Source: Treponema sp. (lineage in GTDB: Bacteria > Spirochaetota > Spirochaetia > Treponematales > Breznakiellaceae). Taken from it: 42,101 nt of DNA. The notes under the pieces are model-generated. The model searched no databases. It saw only the letters and a list, made by a program, of their open reading frames with translations, and had not been told where the DNA came from. The stretch is taken from the NCBI GenBank assembly GCA_031267685.1, contig JAIRYV010000095.1, positions 1-42,101 on the forward strand. Direction: 5' to 3'. Positions 41,504-42,101 of the stretch are shown here, piece after piece. The position numbers were made by a program, and so were the translations under genes. The first letter of the stretch is position 1. Each line of letters starts with the position of its first letter.

Positions 41504-42101
41504 GTGCTAGATTATTATTTGAAGCGGAATAGCATACCGCTGGACTCCACCGACCATCATGCAGTAGTTACGCATACCGAAGGTGTGGATGATGAGGGCT
41601 TCATCAAACTCTTGAGTGAAGTATTAAACATAAACGAAGGTGAGGCATGGCGTGTCCTCTCTGGCGTGGAGACAGTGGCGAGGAACCTTCTGTCCCAGGG
41701 ATGGAGCTTTAAGCTGGCTAAGATATGCAGCTTCAGTCTAGGGATAAGCGGTTCCTTCCCCACTCCTGACGCCTCTTTTGATCCGGCGGTGAACAAGGTA
41801 ACCGTGCGCATCCACGTGGACAAGAACCTCCTCGCTGCTGCCCGTACTGCCCCTTTGAACCGCTTACACGGTGTCGAAAACGGCCCTATCATTGACAGCA
41901 TTACTGACAAGGCGACCGGCAAGATAAACTCCATCCTTACTCCCGGACATGGCGTGCAGCTCTCCGGCAAGAACCTCAAAGTAGTTGGTGAGGGCGCAGG
42001 TGTATTCCTCGTTGCGGATACTGGCGACATCATCCCCGTCCCTGCCAACGACCTTCTTGAGAACGTCTCTACCAAGTCCCTATTCATATGTCCTGCGCTT
42101 C
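41504..42101 (+). CDS. HU-like DNA-binding protein with Ig-like (DUF4469-type) domain, 3' truncated
   Basis: An open frame from GTG 41504 runs off the window end (199 codons). Reads M/VLDYYLKRNSIPLD..., a start typical of HU-like proteins of the Bacteroidetes/spirochaete type, then GISGSFPTPDASFDPAVNKV, followed by an Ig-like segment with ITDKATGKINSILTPGHGV and LSGKNLKVVGEGAGVFLV as in DUF4469. AGAGAGG lies about 6 nt before GTG. Presumed nucleoid or DNA-bending role. A minus-strand frame in the same place is a shadow. Confidence 0.85.
   Translation, partial: MLDYYLKRNSIPLDSTDHHAVVTHTEGVDDEGFIKLLSEVLNINEGEAWRVLSGVETVARNLLSQGWSFKLAKICSFSLGISGSFPTPDASFDPAVNKVTVRIHVDKNLLAAARTAPLNRLHGVENGPIIDSITDKATGKINSILTPGHGVQLSGKNLKVVGEGAGVFLVADTGDIIPVPANDLLENVSTKSLFICPAL

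Noticed and set aside
41557-42087. 176-aa minus-strand frame at the window end
   Set aside because: The plus strand carries a better frame (HU-like with GTG start and ribosome binding site) running off the edge.

Overview
The window reads like a chromosomal segment of a spirochaete, most likely a Treponema-like organism. This is inference: there is no rRNA to confirm it. The grounds are the gene mix (UvrC, a second-type EF-G, CheB/CheR, an OppA-type binding protein, an LuxR-type response regulator, a porin-like protein ending in Phe, HU-DUF4469-type DNA-binding protein) together with several large proteins I cannot place in any general bacterial family. Base composition is near balanced by eye, and no tRNA or rRNA gene was recognised.

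Layout. 1-2.8 kb: a 23-bp palindromic tandem array, then a minus-strand purD / CorC-HlyC pair. 2.9-6.97 kb: uvrC, a second 23-bp palindromic array, then overlapping mazG and a cation efflux gene. 7-13.6 kb: two large unknown proteins flanking a GatB-asparaginase fusion and a convergent putative lipoprotein. 13.8-17.9 kb: a tightly coupled oppA-like / PAP2 phosphatase / mnmE operon with ATGA overlaps. 18.0-19.1 kb: an accessory patch with a nitroreductase under a conspicuous AT-rich operator, a broken IS5-type transposase and a 7 x 21-bp array. 19.2-21.8 kb: an Fe-S aldo/keto reductase and an MFS transporter. 21.8-23.7 kb: a porin-like gene behind a 350-nt leader holding a C14 tract, a terminator-like hairpin and further hairpins. 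24-28.1 kb: a coiled-coil PD-(D/E)XK-like protein, EF-G, a MITE-like element with another palindromic array, and an iron alcohol dehydrogenase. 28.2-33.4 kb: a five-gene minus-strand run galactokinase-like / rRNA methylase / TetR / cheR / cheB. 33.5-37.2 kb: thiN, an unknown helical protein, and a sugar isomerase / Gfo-Idh-MocA oxidoreductase pair. 37.4-42.1 kb: an orphan response regulator, two FGGY sugar kinases and a truncated HU-like gene.

Functionally the window mixes housekeeping (purine synthesis, DNA repair, tRNA modification, translation, nucleotide cleansing), sugar use (two FGGY kinases, galactokinase-like protein, isomerase and dehydrogenase), chemotaxis adaptation (CheR and CheB, antagonistic receptor methylation enzymes) and envelope genes.

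The most unusual content is: (i) the single-chain GatB-like plus asparaginase-like protein, which has the parts of an archaeal GatDE amidotransferase but has lost key residues; (ii) at least four unrelated intergenic arrays built on the same plan of 21-23-bp units, each a small palindrome; (iii) the C14 homopolymer and stacked hairpins in the porin leader, a candidate switching locus; and (iv) several genes whose start codon lies only 5-7 nt after a -10-like box with no ribosome binding site, suggesting leaderless mRNAs.
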